A stretch of DNA of 64,000 nucleotides from Sulfurimonas sp. (GTDB lineage Bacteria > Campylobacterota > Campylobacteria > Campylobacterales > Sulfurimonadaceae), in the NCBI GenBank assembly GCA_028687935.1, contig JAQTZE010000009.1:19257-83256 (forward strand). Direction: 5' to 3'. Under the pieces are notes generated by a model. It had not been told where the DNA came from, did no database searches, and saw nothing but the letters and a program-made list of their open reading frames with translations. This document shows positions 47,998-56,929 of this stretch, piece by piece; positions within the stretch are counted from its first letter, which is position 1; every line of letters starts with the position of its first letter. The translations under genes were made by a program, and so were the position numbers.

Positions 47998-48356
47998 AAA
48001 CACATCTAACTTTATTGGTTCTATTGGTTTTAAATATAAACGCAAACGAGATGGGCTCTTTACTTTTTCACGGTAACTGTACAACATGCCACTTTGAAAA
48101 CAAGACAGTCTCAGCGCCTTCTGTTGTGGACTTTAAAGAGAGATATATGACTGCGTTTGCTGAGAAAAAAGAGTTTGTGAAGTATATGTCCGAGTGGGTT
48201 GAACACCCAAAAAAAGAGACCTCCATCATGCTTGATGCAATAGAAAAACACGAGCTCATGCCCGAACTTGGATTTGATATTGAGACCTTAAAAACTATCT
48301 CAGAGTATATTTATGAGACTGACTTTACGCAAAAGCACAGCGGACATAAAGATTAA
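47994..48356 (+). CDS. Small periplasmic cytochrome c, unusual start
   Basis: A monohaem protein with one CxxCH (CTTCH) near the N terminus and a candidate axial Met in HELMPELGF. No ATG, GTG or TTG gives a full signal peptide. The only standard start, TTG at 48015, leaves MVLLVLNINAN, with no positive charge. If translation began at ATA 47994, after a GGCGAG site inside the end of the DjlA-like gene, the leader would be (M)KTHLTLLVLLVLNINAN, a normal signal peptide. The annotated start is therefore a proposal. It converges on the Gpt-like gene with a 4-bp overlap. Confidence 0.7.
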   Translation: MKTHLTLLVLLVLNINANEMGSLLFHGNCTTCHFENKTVSAPSVVDFKERYMTAFAEKKEFVKYMSEWVEHPKKETSIMLDAIEKHELMPELGFDIETLKTISEYIYETDFTQKHSGHKD

Positions 48357-48796
48357 TCTTTAAAGTCTCGCTCCCAGAAAAAATCTATCCAGTCATTTGC
48401 CTCTTGAACCCAAAAATGGGGCTCATAAATAGAAGTGGTTTTGTAAAAAAGCGTCGCAGATTTAAACTCTATCGCAGGATATTTTTGCGCTAGATGCTTC
48501 ATAATAGCCTCAAGCGTCTCTCCACTGTCTGCAATATCATCAACAACCAAAATACGTGATTTTTTTTCAAAAACGCAGGTATCAAATATCGTAATAAGAT
48601 CGCGTTTACATGTTTTATCATAAAGTTCTGTACGTATCGACTGCACTTCTCTTATATTTAAACCCTCTGCTAGCGCGTGTGAAAGTGTCAATCCGCCTCT
48701 AGCGATTGCCAAAAGTGCCTCAGGGTTAAAATCTCTTACTTTATTTTTAAGAGTATTTGTATCGTTTTTAAATTCTTCATAAGCATAATATTTCAT
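48353..48796 (-). CDS. Purine phosphoribosyltransferase (Gpt-like)
   Basis: A 147-residue cytoplasmic salvage enzyme joining a purine base to PRPP. The N-terminal LLAIARGGLTLSHALAE loop and the PRPP motif ILVVDDIADSGETLEAI match xanthine-guanine phosphoribosyltransferase (Gpt), and the C terminus WIDFFWERD resembles the Gpt 'v.fpWe'. Guanine versus xanthine specificity is not determined. A TATAAT lies 7 nt before its start codon, so the mRNA may have almost no leader. Confidence 0.85.
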   Translation of the reverse strand: MKYYAYEEFKNDTNTLKNKVRDFNPEALLAIARGGLTLSHALAEGLNIREVQSIRTELYDKTCKRDLITIFDTCVFEKKSRILVVDDIADSGETLEAIMKHLAQKYPAIEFKSATLFYKTTSIYEPHFWVQEANDWIDFFWERDFKD

Positions 48797-48803
48797 AAAC
48801 GCA

Positions 48804-48809
48804 ATTATA
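48804..48809 (-). promoter_or_regulatory. -10 box immediately upstream of the Gpt-like gene
   Basis: TATAAT (in TATGTATAAT) on the minus strand, only 7 nt before the ATG at 48796. The 7-nt spacer is TGCGTTT, a copy of the repeated heptamer. Transcription would start at or beside the start codon. Confidence 0.5.
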
Positions 48810-48941
48810 CATATTTCAACTCACCTATGCCTTAGATTTAAATAATTTCTTACTGAAAGTGCAAATAAAACCATCATGGTTAATAAATAGTATTTCATAT
48901 ATGTGCTAGTATTTCATTTACAATATTATCAAGGATATAAA

Positions 48942-49523
48942 ATGTTTAAAACTTTATCATCAATCGCTCTTGCTGGACTTATCGCAGCATCAATCACAGG
49001 ATGTAGCGACAAAGAGGTCATCCCAGGTGCAGCTAGTGAAGAATATCAGTGTATGCAAGAGAAAGTCTTGGCTCCATCATGGACCTGTCTACCAAAACTT
49101 GATGGTCATTATGCAGGTCTTGGTATTGCTGAAAATTCTGCTGCTGGCATGAGCCATATGAGAAGAGTAGCGCTTGCAAACGGTCGTTCGGATTTAGCAC
49201 AACAGATCCAAACACTAGTAAAAGACAAAGTAGAAGTATTTACCCGTTCAACTGGAAACGGTGCACAAGAAACAGTAGATAAAGTCTCAACAGCAGTCAC
49301 AAAACAAGTAGCGAAAGTAGACCTTCAAGGTTCTAAAGCAGTAGATGTATGGAGCGCTCCATCTGGAGCTTTATATATGCTCGTTGCAGTCAATGAAGGT
49401 GAAGTCAATAGAGAAGTAAAAAAAGCTGTAAGCTCAAGCTTCAAAAATGATGATGCTCTTTGGCAGCAGTTTCAATCTAAACAATCTTTAGAGAGCTTAG
49501 AAAAAGAATTTCCAAGTAACTAA
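48942..49523 (+). CDS. LPP20-family lipoprotein
   Basis: A 193-residue precursor starting at the ATG at 48942, after an AAGGA site. The signal ends in a lipobox (ALAGLIAASITGC, Cys about 21). The mature part shows the LPP20 pattern: GHYAGLGIAENSA..GMSHMRRVALANGRSDLAQQIQTLVKDKVEVF, TKQVAKVDLQGSKAVDVWSAPSGALYMLVAV. LPP20 of Helicobacter is an outer-membrane lipoprotein of unknown role. It is probably transcribed alone, from an AT-rich upstream region, and ends before a weak hairpin at about 49539-49562. Confidence 0.85.
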   Translation: MFKTLSSIALAGLIAASITGCSDKEVIPGAASEEYQCMQEKVLAPSWTCLPKLDGHYAGLGIAENSAAGMSHMRRVALANGRSDLAQQIQTLVKDKVEVFTRSTGNGAQETVDKVSTAVTKQVAKVDLQGSKAVDVWSAPSGALYMLVAVNEGEVNREVKKAVSSSFKNDDALWQQFQSKQSLESLEKEFPSN

Positions 49524-49538
49524 ACACTCCAAATCACT

Positions 49539-49562
49539 CTGAGTGGGACGTTTCGTCTCACT
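49539..49562 (+). terminator. Hairpin after the LPP20-type gene
   Basis: GAGTGGGACG and CGTCTCACTC pair over 10 bp (one G-U) around a TTT loop. No T-run follows, so termination is uncertain. Confidence 0.4.
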
Positions 49563-49612
49563 CGAAAACATACAAGCTCACATCCTCATTAAGCAAATCT
49601 TTAGAATTTAGA

Positions 49613-49618
49613 TATAAT
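49613..49618 (+). promoter_or_regulatory. -10 box for der
   Basis: TATAAT about 57 bp upstream of the der start codon. Confidence 0.45.
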
Positions 49619-49674
49619 TGCGAATTAATATTCACTGCATATATACTTACGCAGTACACTACAAGGGTACAAAC

Positions 49675-51165
49675 ATGAAAAAAATCGCCATTATTGGTCG
49701 TCCAAACGTTGGTAAAAGCTCACTATTTAATCGTCTGGTAAAAAAAAGAGATGCTATTACTTCCGATATTGCAGGAACAACGCGTGACGTCAAAAGAAGA
49801 AATGCGATTATCATAGATAAAAGAGCGGAACTTCTCGATACTGGCGGGCTTGATAAGGGCTGTGAACTTTTTGACAAGATCAAAGAGATGTCAATCAAAG
49901 CAGCTTACAAAGCCGATATCATCCTCTATATGGTGGATGGAAAAGGTATTCCTGAAGATGAAGACAAAAAATTCTTTTATGAACTTCAAAATATGGGCAA
50001 AGATATCGCTCTCGTTGTTAATAAAATAGACAACGACAAAATGAAGGAACAGCTTTGGGACTTTTACGAATTTGGCACAGATGCCATCTTTGGTATCTCT
50101 GTTTCTCACAATAGAAACACAGTTGAGCTTATGGACTGGCTCTATTCTAAACTTCCAGATAGCGATATCATCCAAGAAAATGAAGAGATTGATGAAGATG
50201 ATAATTTTACAATTATAGAGCCTGAACTTAGCGATGAAGAGTACTTTGAAGAGTATGAGCACGACGAAGAAGATGACGGTTTTTATTACCCTGAAGAAGA
50301 AGATGATGAAGAGATTCCTGATGATTCTATCTATGCAAACAACGATCTTATCAAAGAGTTCGACGAAAATGACCTCAATCACATCAAGATAGCTATCATC
50401 GGAAGAACAAATGTCGGAAAAAGCTCACTTCTTAATGCCCTTCTCGGCGAAGAGCGTTCAGTGGTAAGTTCTGTAGCAGGGACGACAATCGATCCAATCG
50501 ATGAGACTATCGAGTACAAAGGCAAGCAGCTTACTTTCGTAGATACTGCAGGTCTCCGCCGCCGTGGTAAGATTCTGGGTATCGAAAAATATGCACTTAT
50601 GCGTACAACAGAGATGCTTGAAAACGCAAATATGGCGCTCATCGTCCTCGATGCAAGTGAGCCGTTTATGGACCTTGATGAGAAGATTGCAGGGCTTGTA
50701 GATAGCAACAGACTTGCATCTATAATCGTTCTTAACAAATGGGATATCTCCAACCGTGAAGAGCACGACAAGATCATTAGAGAAGTTCGTGATCGCTTCA
50801 AATTCTTAGCCTATGCACCTATTATCACGATCTCTGCGAAGTCACACCAGAGAGTGGATAAGCTTCATGATATGATATTAGAGATCAATGAGAACTATTC
50901 ACAGCGTATTCCAACTTCAAAACTCAATGAAGTAATAGAAAGAGCGCTCAGACGCCATACACTTCCAAGCATGAGCGGACAAGTCATCCGTATCTACTAT
51001 GCAACGCAGTATGAAACACGACCTCCAAAGATAGCTATTATCATGAATAAGCCAAGAGGACTTCACTTCACATACAGAAGATATCTAACAAACAAACTTA
51101 GAGAAGCATTTAATTTTACGGGAACACCTGTACTATTTAAAGCGAAGAAAAAGGGTGAGAAGTAA
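49675..51165 (+). CDS. der: Ribosome-assembly GTPase Der (EngA)
   Basis: Double GTPase for 50S ribosome maturation. The ATG at 49675 starts directly at KKIAIIGRPNVGKSS and is preferred over upstream in-frame codons, giving 496 residues. The first G domain shows P-loop GRPNVGKS, DTGGL and NKID. A long acidic insert (about 165-225, EEIDEDDN..., DEEDDGFYYPEEEDDEE) separates it from the second G domain with GRTNVGKS, DTAGLRR and NKWD. A KH-like C domain follows. The acidic linker is longer than in E. coli Der. A strong terminator overlaps its end. Confidence 0.94.
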   Translation: MKKIAIIGRPNVGKSSLFNRLVKKRDAITSDIAGTTRDVKRRNAIIIDKRAELLDTGGLDKGCELFDKIKEMSIKAAYKADIILYMVDGKGIPEDEDKKFFYELQNMGKDIALVVNKIDNDKMKEQLWDFYEFGTDAIFGISVSHNRNTVELMDWLYSKLPDSDIIQENEEIDEDDNFTIIEPELSDEEYFEEYEHDEEDDGFYYPEEEDDEEIPDDSIYANNDLIKEFDENDLNHIKIAIIGRTNVGKSSLLNALLGEERSVVSSVAGTTIDPIDETIEYKGKQLTFVDTAGLRRRGKILGIEKYALMRTTEMLENANMALIVLDASEPFMDLDEKIAGLVDSNRLASIIVLNKWDISNREEHDKIIREVRDRFKFLAYAPIITISAKSHQRVDKLHDMILEINENYSQRIPTSKLNEVIERALRRHTLPSMSGQVIRIYYATQYETRPPKIAIIMNKPRGLHFTYRRYLTNKLREAFNFTGTPVLFKAKKKGEK

Positions 51166-51189
51166 AAGGAATAAATTCCTTTTACTTCT
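51158..51189. terminator. Bidirectional terminator between der and hemJ
   Basis: AGAAGTAAAAGGAA and TTCCTTTTACTTCT form a perfect 14-bp stem with a TAAA loop, spanning the der stop codon and ending 4 bp before the hemJ stop. It separates convergent genes. Confidence 0.7.
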
Positions 51190-51192
51190 TCA

Positions 51193-51618
51193 TTAAAATG
51201 GCTTTAAGATTACCATTGCAACAATGACCATCAAAAGCAGAGTCGGGACTTCATTATACATTCTAAAAAATTTACCACTTTTGTGACAACCATCTACTAA
51301 AAACTTATTTCTAAAATGTCCTAGTGAATAAAAATATCCCATTAAAATAAGCACAAAAAAGATCTTTGCATGGAGCCAGCCACCATTAAAGCCAAGTGCA
51401 TACGATAAATATGCACCGCTGAGTACTGTAGCCCACATCGCAGGAACTCCGATATATTTGTATATCTTCATCTCCATCACTTTGACTACCTCGACAAAGC
51501 CTGCGTTTTGTGCGTTTTCTGCATGATAGACAAAGAGTCTTGGGAGATAAAAAAGCACCGCGAACCAAGAGATAAGTGAGAGTATATGAAACCATACCAT
51601 CCAGTTATACATCCACAA
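51193..51618 (-). CDS. hemJ: Protoporphyrinogen oxidase HemJ
   Basis: Membrane enzyme that oxidises protoporphyrinogen IX late in haem synthesis. The 141 residues form about four TM helices. WMVWFHILSLISWFAVLFYLPRLFVYHAEN holds the conserved His and YLPR signature, and LHAKIFFVLILMGYFY holds a conserved His-x-Lys. The C-terminal FRMYNEVPTLLLMVIVAMVILKPF is typical of the family (UPF0093). hemB is at 55894. It lies 8 bp after the outer-membrane protein gene. Confidence 0.92.
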   Translation of the reverse strand: MWMYNWMVWFHILSLISWFAVLFYLPRLFVYHAENAQNAGFVEVVKVMEMKIYKYIGVPAMWATVLSGAYLSYALGFNGGWLHAKIFFVLILMGYFYSLGHFRNKFLVDGCHKSGKFFRMYNEVPTLLLMVIVAMVILKPF

Positions 51619-51625
51619 CTCCTCG

Positions 51626-52261
51626 TTAAAAGTTTTTCTCTACATAAATGCAGTTGTAGTTTGAGCCGCCATCTTTCACACCGCCATAAAGGCCATACAT
51701 TCCTGAACGATGTTTTATCATATATCCCAAATATGTCTCTTTGAGTGCATCTACTGAGATAAGTTTTCCCATGTCAAAGTCAAATGTAAGTTCCATATAA
51801 TTTAAAAGATTCGACTGATTGTCGTTCTCTGCTTCAGCTTCCACTTTTTCTGTGTAAGGAACTTTACTTGCGTATGACATACCCTCAGCAAGACCAATTC
51901 TGAGCTGATTGTCAAAAGCATTGAGTTTATAATAGACTTTTAAGTACGCTGTTGCTTCAAGAAAATCAGGCTGATAACCGTTTTCATTAAAGTAGTTTAC
52001 TCCACCTTTTACATAAAGATCAAAAGGGAGATCACCAATGTTTTTCATAAGTCTGTATCCGCCATCTACGCCATAAACTGAAGTATTATATGGGCTTTTA
52101 TTAAAGCCTTGGAAAGTATAAAGTTTGTCGAAGTCACTTGCTGAAGCGCTTCCTGCACTCGCACGGAGTGAATAGTCATTGTCTGCAATCAGATTAAGAG
52201 ACAAAAGGAGTAAAAGTAGATATTTCAAATAGATTTCCTTGAATTTTAGGGAGATATGCAT
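51626..52261 (-). CDS. Outer-membrane beta-barrel protein, possibly PagL-like
   Basis: A 211-residue exported protein (hydrophobic leader YLKYLLLLLLSLNLIA, then DNDYSLRASAGSASASDF). Alternating strands end in an aromatic residue (YVEKNF), as in a small barrel. The C-terminal segment GYMIKHRSGMYGLYG ... GGSNYNCIYVEKNF has the spacing of His-x-Ser followed by Gly-rich Ser-Asn seen in lipid A deacylases of the PagL/acyloxyacyl-hydrolase-like type, but an acidic partner is not certain. Function is a guess; the barrel is reasonably supported. Confidence 0.65.
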   Translation of the reverse strand: MHISLKFKEIYLKYLLLLLLSLNLIADNDYSLRASAGSASASDFDKLYTFQGFNKSPYNTSVYGVDGGYRLMKNIGDLPFDLYVKGGVNYFNENGYQPDFLEATAYLKVYYKLNAFDNQLRIGLAEGMSYASKVPYTEKVEAEAENDNQSNLLNYMELTFDFDMGKLISVDALKETYLGYMIKHRSGMYGLYGGVKDGGSNYNCIYVEKNF

Positions 52262-52288
52262 ATGCCCTATTTGGCATATGCAAGTAGA

Positions 52289-52618
52289 TTAAGCGTCAAC
52301 TGTTTCTAGATCTTTTATAGAACCTTTTGCAGGAGTCGCTACTTTTGTATGAAGACGACGAAGTGCTTTACTCGCTCTGTCTATCGCTAAATCAATCGCA
52401 GTATCTAAGTCATCATCACTTTGGTTGATAACTACAGGCTGTGCATGTGCGATATGAATATCAAATTCAACTGCTATACCATTTTTTTCAGTAGTAATAA
52501 CAGTATTTACTGTCGTAATATCAAGACCAAATTTTCCAAATGCTTCAACAGCGCTTTCAATGTGCGCTCTCGCATGATCATTTAAAGTAACACCTTTTGC
52601 ACGAATTTGCAAGTTCAT
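52289..52618 (-). CDS. Ribosome hibernation factor, short form (HPF/RaiA-like)
   Basis: The ATG at 52618 follows an AAGGA site and gives 109 residues, covering only the S30AE domain: MNLQIRAKGVTLNDHARAHI ... VVINQSDDDLDTAIDLAIDRASKALRRLH. It lacks the C-terminal dimerisation domain present in the long form at 39319, and the N domain shares the QSDDDLxxAIDLA...ASKALRR block with it. Short forms silence or dimerise 70S ribosomes differently from long HPF. It is transcribed divergently from trpS. Confidence 0.85.
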   Translation of the reverse strand: MNLQIRAKGVTLNDHARAHIESAVEAFGKFGLDITTVNTVITTEKNGIAVEFDIHIAHAQPVVINQSDDDLDTAIDLAIDRASKALRRLHTKVATPAKGSIKDLETVDA

Positions 52619-52700
52619 AATAAATCCTTTTTTGAGGTAAGTAATCTTACCCTTAATAGAGAAAATATAACACAACAAAGCTTTAAAATTGCTATTTTGC

Positions 52701-52706
52701 TATAAT
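52701..52706 (+). promoter_or_regulatory. Extended -10 box for trpS
   Basis: TGCTATAAT 29 bp before the trpS start codon, with no clear -35. Confidence 0.55.
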
Positions 52707-52734
52707 GTCTCAAAAATAAATGAAATGAGTTACA

Positions 52735-53700
52735 ATGAGACTTTTTACAGGAATTCAGCCTTCTGGCGACTTACATATAGGCAATTATTTCGGTTCCATC
52801 AAACAGATGGTAGAAGCACAAAAAAACAGTGAGACCTTTGCGTTTATAGCAAATTATCATGCAATGAGTAGTGGAAATGGTGGAGAGCGACTTGCAAAGC
52901 TCACTATGCAGACAGCTACAGATTTTTTGGCTTTAGGTATTGATCCTCAAAAATCGATATTTTGGGTGCAATCAGATGTCAAAGAAGTGCTAGAACTCTA
53001 CTGGATACTCTCTGCGTTTACACCGATGGGACTTCTAGAACGCGCGCACAGTTACAAAGATAAAACTGCAAAAGGCATCACTGCAAATCACTCTCTTTTC
53101 TCTTATCCGGTACTTATGGCTGCAGATATTTTACTTTTTGCCCCAGATATCGTTCCAGTTGGAAAAGATCAGATACAACATGTCGAGATCGCAAGAGATA
53201 TCGCTATCAAGTTCAATAATGAATATGGTGATGTGTTTAAAATTCCTGAATTCAAAATTCAAGAAGAAGTAGCAACAGTTCCTGGGACTGATGGACAAAA
53301 GATGTCTAAGAGTTACGGCAACACCGTCAATATCTTCGGTGAAGAAAAAGCACAACTCAAAACTATCAAAAAAATAGTCACAGAAAATGTCGCGATGGAA
53401 GACCCAAAAGAGTATGAAGGATGCAATGTTTATAATATGGCAAAACTCTTTCTCTCAGACAAAGAGCTCCTCGCACTTCAAGAACGCTACAAAAAAGGTG
53501 GCGAAGGACATGGGCACTTTAAACTCTATCTTGCAGATGTTATATGGGAATATTTTGGAGAGTTTAGAGAAAAACGCAACTACTATGAAGCAAATCAGGG
53601 TGAAGTAAGAGCGATTTTAGACGCTGGAGCAGCCAAAGCAAGAGCTGTAGCACTTCCTATGATAGAGAAAATACGAACGCTCACAGGTATCCGCTACTAA
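52735..53700 (+). CDS. trpS: Tryptophanyl-tRNA synthetase
   Basis: Class I aminoacyl-tRNA synthetase, 321 residues. It has the HIGH-type motif in TGIQPSGDLHIGNYFGSI, the adenosine-binding KMSKSYGN near residue 195, and the tryptophan pocket segment PVGKDQIQHVEIARDIA. Length matches bacterial TrpRS (about 330). It stands alone, with the five-haem cytochrome convergent after it. Confidence 0.95.
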   Translation: MRLFTGIQPSGDLHIGNYFGSIKQMVEAQKNSETFAFIANYHAMSSGNGGERLAKLTMQTATDFLALGIDPQKSIFWVQSDVKEVLELYWILSAFTPMGLLERAHSYKDKTAKGITANHSLFSYPVLMAADILLFAPDIVPVGKDQIQHVEIARDIAIKFNNEYGDVFKIPEFKIQEEVATVPGTDGQKMSKSYGNTVNIFGEEKAQLKTIKKIVTENVAMEDPKEYEGCNVYNMAKLFLSDKELLALQERYKKGGEGHGHFKLYLADVIWEYFGEFREKRNYYEANQGEVRAILDAGAAKARAVALPMIEKIRTLTGIRY

Positions 53701-53710
53701 GCGGAACACC

Positions 53711-54901
53711 CTATTTAAGTTTCATACTTCCAGACGTTATAAAACTTTTTTCTGACCAGATAGGCTCTTTAAGTTCAAGCATAGTACGAACTTCATCATT
53801 TACCAAGCGATAATACAATGTCACATCAACACTCGTAGCACCTATAACATTTGCTACTTTTAAAGCTTTTTTCCCTTGTGCTGGAATAGTCGCATCTTTT
53901 GTAGAAGATTCTGCAAGATGAGGAATCGTAGCTTTGCCTCTTTTAGATATATACTGATTTGTCAAAGAGATAGTTTTTATCTCTAATGCCTCTGCACCTT
54001 TTTTATAAGAGAGTTCAATAAGAATCTCACGTGCACCAAATCCACTTGGAATATTATGTGGCTGAGGATTTGAGATGGTTAGTAACAGATCTTTTCCCTC
54101 TTGTTTGAGATCCAAAGAGAGAGCATCCCTCCAGAGTGTCTGCGTATGTGCTCCTGCAAAGGAGTGTTCTCGTATTTCTCTTTGTTTTGATTTACCGTTA
54201 TCTAGCTTTAGTGTTGCTGCAACACCTATTTTTTTTGGACTCATATGGCAATCGACACATTTTTTATCGCCCGCAACAAATTCACTTTGCATATCTGTAA
54301 AGACAAAACCTTCACTTGATCTGTCATTTGCGTGGCATACGAAACAAAGTTTATCTGGATTTGTGCTCATAAAGTCACGCTGTTGTGTTTTATGGTAAGG
54401 AGATTTTGCATCAGGATAAGGACCAGCCATCGTTCCAGACTTTGTCCATTCCACTCTATTGATACCGCGTTTACTCGTATCTGCCTCGTCATGTATCATC
54501 TCTATATTATGACAAACAACACAATTGATACCTTCGCTGATAGCATCACTTTTGAGTGCTTTATTGACCTTAGAACCTTTATCGAGTTCCATAACAGCCA
54601 TAATCTCATAATCCATTCCTGTTTGCGTGACAGAAATTCGTGGGTTATGACATGTCGCACACTCTACCTTCACTGCGTTTAGGCTTTTACGTGTTTTTCG
54701 ACTTACATAGTCTATTGATGCTCGTAGATATTCATCATTTTCATAATGACTTTTTGCATGCCATGAATCTTCCCACTCTTGTACTATTTGTAAGTGACAA
54801 GCTTTACAGCTTTGAGAGTGTTGAAATCGTTCACCGACCTCAACAACTTCTGCCCCAAAAAGAGCACTCCAAACCAGTAGAAGAAGCCATGCATATTTCA
54901 T
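53711..54901 (-). CDS. Five-haem periplasmic cytochrome c
   Basis: A 396-residue exported protein (signal MKYAWLLLLVWSALFGA). Five CxxCH haem sites are visible: residues 32-36 (CKACH), 81-85 (CATCH), 127-131 (CVVCH), 186-190 (CFVCH) and 215-219 (CVDCH). The haem part occupies the first 230 residues. The rest is a beta-rich domain with LTISNPQPHNIPSGFGAREILIEL and no haem. It resembles the c554/NrfB-type multihaem superfamily with an added C-terminal beta-sandwich; electron donor and acceptor are unknown. It is followed upstream by argF at 4 bp. Confidence 0.85.
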   Translation of the reverse strand: MKYAWLLLLVWSALFGAEVVEVGERFQHSQSCKACHLQIVQEWEDSWHAKSHYENDEYLRASIDYVSRKTRKSLNAVKVECATCHNPRISVTQTGMDYEIMAVMELDKGSKVNKALKSDAISEGINCVVCHNIEMIHDEADTSKRGINRVEWTKSGTMAGPYPDAKSPYHKTQQRDFMSTNPDKLCFVCHANDRSSEGFVFTDMQSEFVAGDKKCVDCHMSPKKIGVAATLKLDNGKSKQREIREHSFAGAHTQTLWRDALSLDLKQEGKDLLLTISNPQPHNIPSGFGAREILIELSYKKGAEALEIKTISLTNQYISKRGKATIPHLAESSTKDATIPAQGKKALKVANVIGATSVDVTLYYRLVNDEVRTMLELKEPIWSEKSFITSGSMKLK

Positions 54902-54904
54902 AAT

Positions 54905-55831
54905 TTAAGAGTTCCTTTGTTTTTCAAGCCAGACCATCAAACCTTTTTGTGCATGGAGTCTGTTTTCTGCTTCATTAAAGACTATCTCAGCGTGGCTTTC
55001 AAGAACCTCTGCTGAGACTTCTTGGCCTCTATATGCTGGAAGACAGTGAAGAAATTTTGCCTCTTTATGCGCTAAACACATCATAAGACTATCTACCATA
55101 TAGCCTTTAAAAGCTTTGATTCTCTCTTCTTTTTCATCTTCTTGCCCCATAGATGCCCAAGTGTCTGTTGTCACTATTGTCGCACCTTTGATAGCTTCTT
55201 TAGGATCGTTAGAGACTTTGATAACTGCGCCACTCTCTTTGGCAAACTTCAGAGCGTCTTGCAAGATAAGCCCATCAACTTCATACCCTTTTGGTGTCGC
55301 TATACGAAGTTCAAAGCCGAGTTTTGCAGCGAGCATCATCCATGAGTGTGTCATATTGTTTCCATCACCCACATAAGCAACGACTGCGTTTTCATGCACA
55401 CCGTACTCGACCATCGTCATATAATCAGCCAAAAGCTGCACTGGATGGTATGAATCTGTCAATCCATTGATAACAGGGACTTTGGAGTATTTTGCGAACT
55501 CTTCTATCATCGAATGTTCAAAAGTACGTATCATCACCATGTCACACATACTCGAGATAACTCGCGCTGTATCTTTGACCGGTTCTCCACGTCCAAGATG
55601 GATATCACGGTTGGATAAGAAAAGTCCGTGGCCACCAAGTTGAAACATTCCCGTCTCAAAACTCACACGCGTGCGCGTTGAACTTTTTTCAAATATCATC
55701 GCAAGCGTTTTCTTTTTCAGTTCTTCTTTATAGATACCGGCTTTTAAATCTTTTTTGATCTGCAGACCTAATTCGATGATCTCTAAAATCTCTTCTTTTG
55801 TGTAGTCTCTAAGCGTTAAAAAATGTCTCAA
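54905..55831 (-). CDS. argF: Ornithine carbamoyltransferase
   Basis: Makes citrulline from ornithine and carbamoyl phosphate in arginine synthesis. The 308 residues carry [12 protein letters not shown] (carbamoyl phosphate loop), [33 protein letters not shown] and the catalytic [13 protein letters not shown] (HCLP). Residue content and length match the family. An ATTATAGTT stretch lies upstream, beyond a TGCGTTT copy. It is likely co-transcribed with the cytochrome. Confidence 0.95.
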   Translation of the reverse strand: MRHFLTLRDYTKEEILEIIELGLQIKKDLKAGIYKEELKKKTLAMIFEKSSTRTRVSFETGMFQLGGHGLFLSNRDIHLGRGEPVKDTARVISSMCDMVMIRTFEHSMIEEFAKYSKVPVINGLTDSYHPVQLLADYMTMVEYGVHENAVVAYVGDGNNMTHSWMMLAAKLGFELRIATPKGYEVDGLILQDALKFAKESGAVIKVSNDPKEAIKGATIVTTDTWASMGQEDEKEERIKAFKGYMVDSLMMCLAHKEAKFLHCLPAYRGQEVSAEVLESHAEIVFNEAENRLHAQKGLMVWLEKQRNS

Positions 55832-55893
55832 CTGCGTTTCCTAAAATTATAAAGTTATGTATTTTATTATAGTTTTCTTTAATTTAACAAAAA

Positions 55894-56862
55894 CTATGCG
55901 TTTTGCAACATGAGCGCTACTTCTTTTGCATGATAAGAGATGATGATATCTGCTCCAGCTCTCTTAAACGCAACCATTGTTTCCATGACTACTCTATTGT
56001 AATCGATAAGTTCATGCTTGCCTGCGAGCTTGAGCATCGCATATTCACCGCTGACATTGTAAACTGCCATAGGAAGAGAAGTAGCATCTTTTATCTCTCG
56101 GACAATATCCAGATAAGCAAGTGCAGGTTTGACCATAAGTATGTCTGCTCCCTGGGCCTCATCTTCTATGCTCTCAGCAATAGCTTCACGACGATTAGCA
56201 GGATCCATCTGATATGAAGCACGATCCCCGAAGCTTGGTGTTGATTCTGCTAGATCACGGAACGGTCCATAGTACCCAGAAGCAAATTTTGTCGAATAGC
56301 TCATGATTGGAAGGTTCTCAAATCCTGCACCATCAAGGGCATTACGAAGTACTTCTATAATCCCGTCCATCATCCCCGAAGGGGCTATCATATCCGCGCC
56401 CGCTTTTGCATGAACGATTGCCTGCTGCGCGGATATCTCAAGCGTCGCATCGTTGTTCACGCTCTCGCCATTTAAAATACCGCAGTGTCCGTGATCTGTA
56501 TATTCACAAAAACAAAGATCAGTCACTACAAACATTTCAGGATGTGTTTCTTTAATAGCGCGAATAGTTGACGCGATGATACCATGATCACAAAGAGCAT
56601 CTGAACCAATAGAGTCTTTTACCTCGGGTATCCCAAAAAGTATAATGGAGTAGAGTCCAAGCTTTTTGAGCTCCACACACTCTTTTAAAATCTCATCAAT
56701 ACTCATCTGGTAGACACCCGGCATAGAAGCAACCTCAGTTTTGATCCCCGTTCCACTTCGTACAAAAAGTGGATAAATAAAATCATTTACACCAACGCTC
56801 GTCTCACGAACGAGTGCACGAAGATGTTTATTGAAACGAGTTCTGCGAAATCTTTGAAACAT
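55894..56862 (-). CDS. hemB: Delta-aminolevulinic acid dehydratase
   Basis: Forms porphobilinogen for haem. The 322 residues show the metal-binding loop [16 protein letters not shown] (cysteine type, Zn likely), the first Schiff-base segment [21 protein letters not shown] and the second [17 protein letters not shown]. The N-terminal [18 protein letters not shown] is typical. It is divergent from ribA, whose start lies 67 bp away. Confidence 0.96.
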   Translation of the reverse strand: MFQRFRRTRFNKHLRALVRETSVGVNDFIYPLFVRSGTGIKTEVASMPGVYQMSIDEILKECVELKKLGLYSIILFGIPEVKDSIGSDALCDHGIIASTIRAIKETHPEMFVVTDLCFCEYTDHGHCGILNGESVNNDATLEISAQQAIVHAKAGADMIAPSGMMDGIIEVLRNALDGAGFENLPIMSYSTKFASGYYGPFRDLAESTPSFGDRASYQMDPANRREAIAESIEDEAQGADILMVKPALAYLDIVREIKDATSLPMAVYNVSGEYAMLKLAGKHELIDYNRVVMETMVAFKRAGADIIISYHAKEVALMLQNA

Positions 56863-56880
56863 TTATATACCTTTTTTTGC

Positions 56881-56886
56881 TATAAT
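56881..56886 (+). promoter_or_regulatory. Extended -10 box for ribA
   Basis: TTTTTTTGCTATAAT upstream of ribA by 44 bp, a perfect extended -10. Confidence 0.55.
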
Positions 56887-56929
56887 AATTTTTTTTGAAA
56901 AATATTTTACCGTTTTAAAGATTAATCTA

